Positions 4,803-6,520 of a DNA stretch of 6,520 bases are shown one piece after another. Below the pieces are notes generated by a model. The model did not search any database. It worked only from the letters and a program-made list of their open reading frames with translations, and was not told the origin of the DNA. Source of the stretch: Bog-793 sp050010315 (GTDB lineage: Bacteria > Actinomycetota > Acidimicrobiia > Acidimicrobiales > Bog-793); contig JBEKLG010000105.1 of NCBI GenBank assembly GCA_050010315.1, forward strand, positions 1-6,520, written 5' to 3'. Every line of letters starts with the position of its first letter. Position 1 is the stretch's first letter. A program made the position numbers and the translations under genes.

Positions 4803-6520
4803 GCGCTCCCGCCGGACTCGCCGTTCGCCCCGGCCCCGGTGGCGGCGGGAACGGGCTCGGGCGGCGGTCCCGAGATGCCGCCGACGATATGGACGGCGTC
4901 GGGTTCTTCGCCATGGACGGGCCGGCCGTAGGCGCTGTCGATGAGGCGGGCGACCTCGGCCCCGTCGATCGACTCGCGCTCGAGGAGGGCCTTGGCGACG
5001 GCCTCGAGGCCGGAGCGGTGCTCCTCGAGGATGCGTCGCGCCCGGTCCTCCTGGTCACGCAGGATGCGGGCGATCTCCTCGTCGACGACGCGGCTCGTGT
5101 CCTCGGAGTAGTCCCGGGTGTGCATGAGATCCTCACCCAAAAAGACCGTCCCCTGTGAGCCCCAGGCCATCGGACCGACGCGGTCGGACATCCCCCATTC
5201 CCGGACCATCTTGCGGGCGAGCTCGGTGTTGCGCTGGAGGTCGTCGCTCGCGCCCGTCGACAGGTCGCCGTAGACGATGAGTTCGGCGACGCGACCGCCC
5301 ATCCGCACGCACAGCGAGTCCTCGATGTACTCCCGCCGGTAGATGTGCTTCTCGTCGACGGGGAGCTGCCACGTGACGCCGAGGGCGAGGCCCGTCGGGA
5401 TGATGCTCACCTTGAGAAGCGGGTCGGCGAAGGGCAGGACGTAGGAGAGGATCGCGTGCCCGGTTTCGTGGTAGGCGACGCGGGACTTCTCGGCGTCGGA
5501 GAGCACGAGCGAGTCGCGCTGCTGGCCCATCAAGACGCGGTCGCGCGCCGCGTCGAAGTCCTGCATCTCGACCGCCTGGCTGTTGCGTCGGACGGCGTGG
5601 AGCGCGGCCTCGTTCACGAGGTTGGCGAGGTCGGCGCCGCTCATCCCCGGCGTGCCGCGTGCCACGACGTCGAGGTCGACGTCGGGTCCGATCCTCTTGT
5701 CGCGGCAGTGCACCTTAAGGATCGGCACGCGTTCTGACAGGTCGGGCAAAGGGACGACGATCTCCCGGTCGAACCTTCCGGGCCGCAAGAGCGCCGGGTC
5801 GAGGATGTCCGGCCGGTTCGTCGCCGCCATCATGACGACACCCTCGGCGGCGTCGAAGCCGTCCATCTCGTTCAGCATCTGATTGAGCGTCTGCTCGCGC
5901 TCGTCGTGGCCGCCGCCGAGCCCGGCGCCGCGTTTGCGGCCGATCGAATCGATCTCGTCGACGAAGATGATCGCCGGCGCCTGCTTGCGGGCGGTCATGA
6001 ACAGGTCGCGCACCCGGCTCGCGCCGACGCCGACGAACATCTCCATGAAGTCCGAACCGCTCACCGACAAAAACGGCACACCCGCCTCGCCGGCCACCGC
6101 CCGGGCGAGGAGCGTCTTTCCCGTGCCCGGAGGACCGACGAGCAGGACGCCTTTGGGAATGCGGGCGCCGATCTCCCGGAAGCGCCCCGGCGACTTCAGG
6201 AAGTCGACGATCTCGCTGATCTCCTGCTTGACGCCGGTGTAGCCGGCGACGTCGGCGAAGGTCGTGCGCGGCCGCTCGGTCGAATACACCTTGGCGCGCG
6301 AGCGACCGATTGACATGATCCCGGTCATCTGGCCCTGGGCGCGCCGCTGCAGCCAGATGAAAAGCACGGCGATCAGCGCGATCGGCACGAGGTAGATAAT
6401 GAGGGTCGGGAGGATGCTCGAGCTCGGGGTCTCGAACTTCACCGTCGCCCCTGAGGCGCCGAGCTTGGCGATCTCCGCGGCCGACAGCGCGAGCGGGCCG
6501 GTCGTCGTGTAGTCGGTGCC
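4739..6520 (-). CDS. ftsH: ATP-dependent zinc metalloprotease FtsH, 5' end outside window
   Basis: The frame is open through the right edge, and 593 residues are visible. GTG at 6442 is an internal Val codon, since 26 in-frame residues of extracytoplasmic sequence precede it. FtsH is a hexameric inner-membrane protease that unfolds and degrades misfolded membrane proteins and short-lived regulators. In visible numbering, a transmembrane helix lies at about 35-57. The AAA+ module has Walker A GPPGTGKT (129-136), the FVG pore loop (162-164), Walker B IIFVDEID (184-191) and the second region of homology, AATNRPDILDPALLRPGRFDR (232-252). The peptidase domain has the zinc-binding HETGH (351-355; HEAGH in most homologues, with all ligands kept) and the third ligand Asp in TGASDDL (about 427). 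A coiled-coil-prone helical end follows. The last 50 or so residues form a low-complexity Pro/Ala/Gly tail ending at TAG 4741-4739. The first membrane helix and most of the extracytoplasmic domain are missing. The last 64 bp run antisense to the DUF5719-like gene. All catalytic residues are present, so it should be active. Confidence 0.97.
   Translation of the reverse strand, partial: GTDYTTTGPLALSAAEIAKLGASGATVKFETPSSSILPTLIIYLVPIALIAVLFIWLQRRAQGQMTGIMSIGRSRAKVYSTERPRTTFADVAGYTGVKQEISEIVDFLKSPGRFREIGARIPKGVLLVGPPGTGKTLLARAVAGEAGVPFLSVSGSDFMEMFVGVGASRVRDLFMTARKQAPAIIFVDEIDSIGRKRGAGLGGGHDEREQTLNQMLNEMDGFDAAEGVVMMAATNRPDILDPALLRPGRFDREIVVPLPDLSERVPILKVHCRDKRIGPDVDLDVVARGTPGMSGADLANLVNEAALHAVRRNSQAVEMQDFDAARDRVLMGQQRDSLVLSDAEKSRVAYHETGHAILSYVLPFADPLLKVSIIPTGLALGVTWQLPVDEKHIYRREYIEDSLCVRMGGRVAELIVYGDLSTGASDDLQRNTELARKMVREWGMSDRVGPMAWGSQGTVFLGEDLMHTRDYSEDTSRVVDEEIARILRDQEDRARRILEEHRSGLEAVAKALLERESIDGAEVARLIDSAYGRPVHGEEPDAVHIVGGISGPPPEPVPAATGAGANGESGGSAQPTPNAAGAVKPAEATEPLT
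4807..4850 (+). terminator. Possible hairpin terminating the rightward operon, inside the ftsH 3' coding region
   Basis: TCCCGCCG (4807-4814) is perfectly complementary to CGGCGGGA (4843-4850), starting four bases after the DUF5719-like stop codon. The 28-base loop is long and GC-rich, and no T-tract follows. The segment also encodes the Gly/Pro/Ala-rich tail of FtsH, and such codons produce G/C-block inverted repeats by chance. It is a candidate only because of its position. Confidence 0.2.
4856..4874. terminator. Second small hairpin inside the ftsH 3' coding region
   Basis: CTCGGG (4856-4861) and CCCGAG (4869-4874) form a perfect 6-bp stem around the 7-base loop CGGCGGT. It lies 53 bases past the end of the DUF5719-like gene on the plus strand. 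It could terminate or slow rightward transcription before it runs further into ftsH. It has no T-tract on either strand, so evidence for termination is weak. Confidence 0.18.

Noticed and set aside
5345..6313. Several plus-strand frames of 99-135 codons antisense to ftsH.
   Set aside because: They mirror conserved FtsH codons, show no independent motifs and have no plausible ribosome binding sites.
6440..6442. GTG as the start of ftsH.
   Set aside because: The frame stays open to the right edge, and FtsH needs another membrane helix and an extracytoplasmic domain before the helix seen here.

Overview
The window is GC-rich throughout, with heavy use of G/C-ending codons and long open shadow frames on both strands. 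The gene content is a GDP-sugar reductase, a very large fused GT2/membrane protein, an exported DUF5719-like protein, and FtsH. Together these point to a high-GC actinobacterium. The FtsH style and the GT2-DUF5719 pairing would suit Acidimicrobiia or a relative, but this is inferred from recall of the families and is not a placement.

Layout: (1) Bases 2-307 (+) hold the last 101 codons of a short-chain dehydrogenase/epimerase-type enzyme, most like GDP-4-dehydro-6-deoxy-D-mannose reductase. (2) A 56-bp gap carries a small hairpin and a possible -10 element placed for a leaderless transcript. (3) Bases 364-3300 (+) encode a 978-residue protein with an N-terminal GT2 glycosyltransferase domain, about ten membrane helices, an extracytoplasmic domain and a final helix with a basic tail. 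(4) Bases 3297-4802 (+) encode a 501-residue secreted or membrane-anchored DUF5719-like protein that starts with a GTGA overlap on the glycosyltransferase gene. Its sequence appears to consist of four related beta-rich repeats. (5) Bases 4739-6520 (-) hold the C-terminal 593 residues of the AAA+ zinc protease FtsH. This gene runs off the right edge at its 5' end and overlaps the DUF5719-like gene tail to tail by 64 bp.

How the genes may work together (inference): the reductase makes a GDP-6-deoxyhexose. The GT2 domain transfers a sugar on the cytoplasmic side. The membrane and extracytoplasmic parts, with the co-translated exported protein, would act in cell-surface glycan assembly or export. 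FtsH is a housekeeping membrane-protein quality-control protease on the opposite strand and looks unrelated to this pathway.

The window looks like ordinary chromosomal sequence. I see no mobile element, CRISPR array, tRNA or rRNA gene, or obvious defence system. The points most worth a second look are the four-repeat structure of the DUF5719-like protein, the fused glycosyltransferase architecture and the convergent coding overlap.
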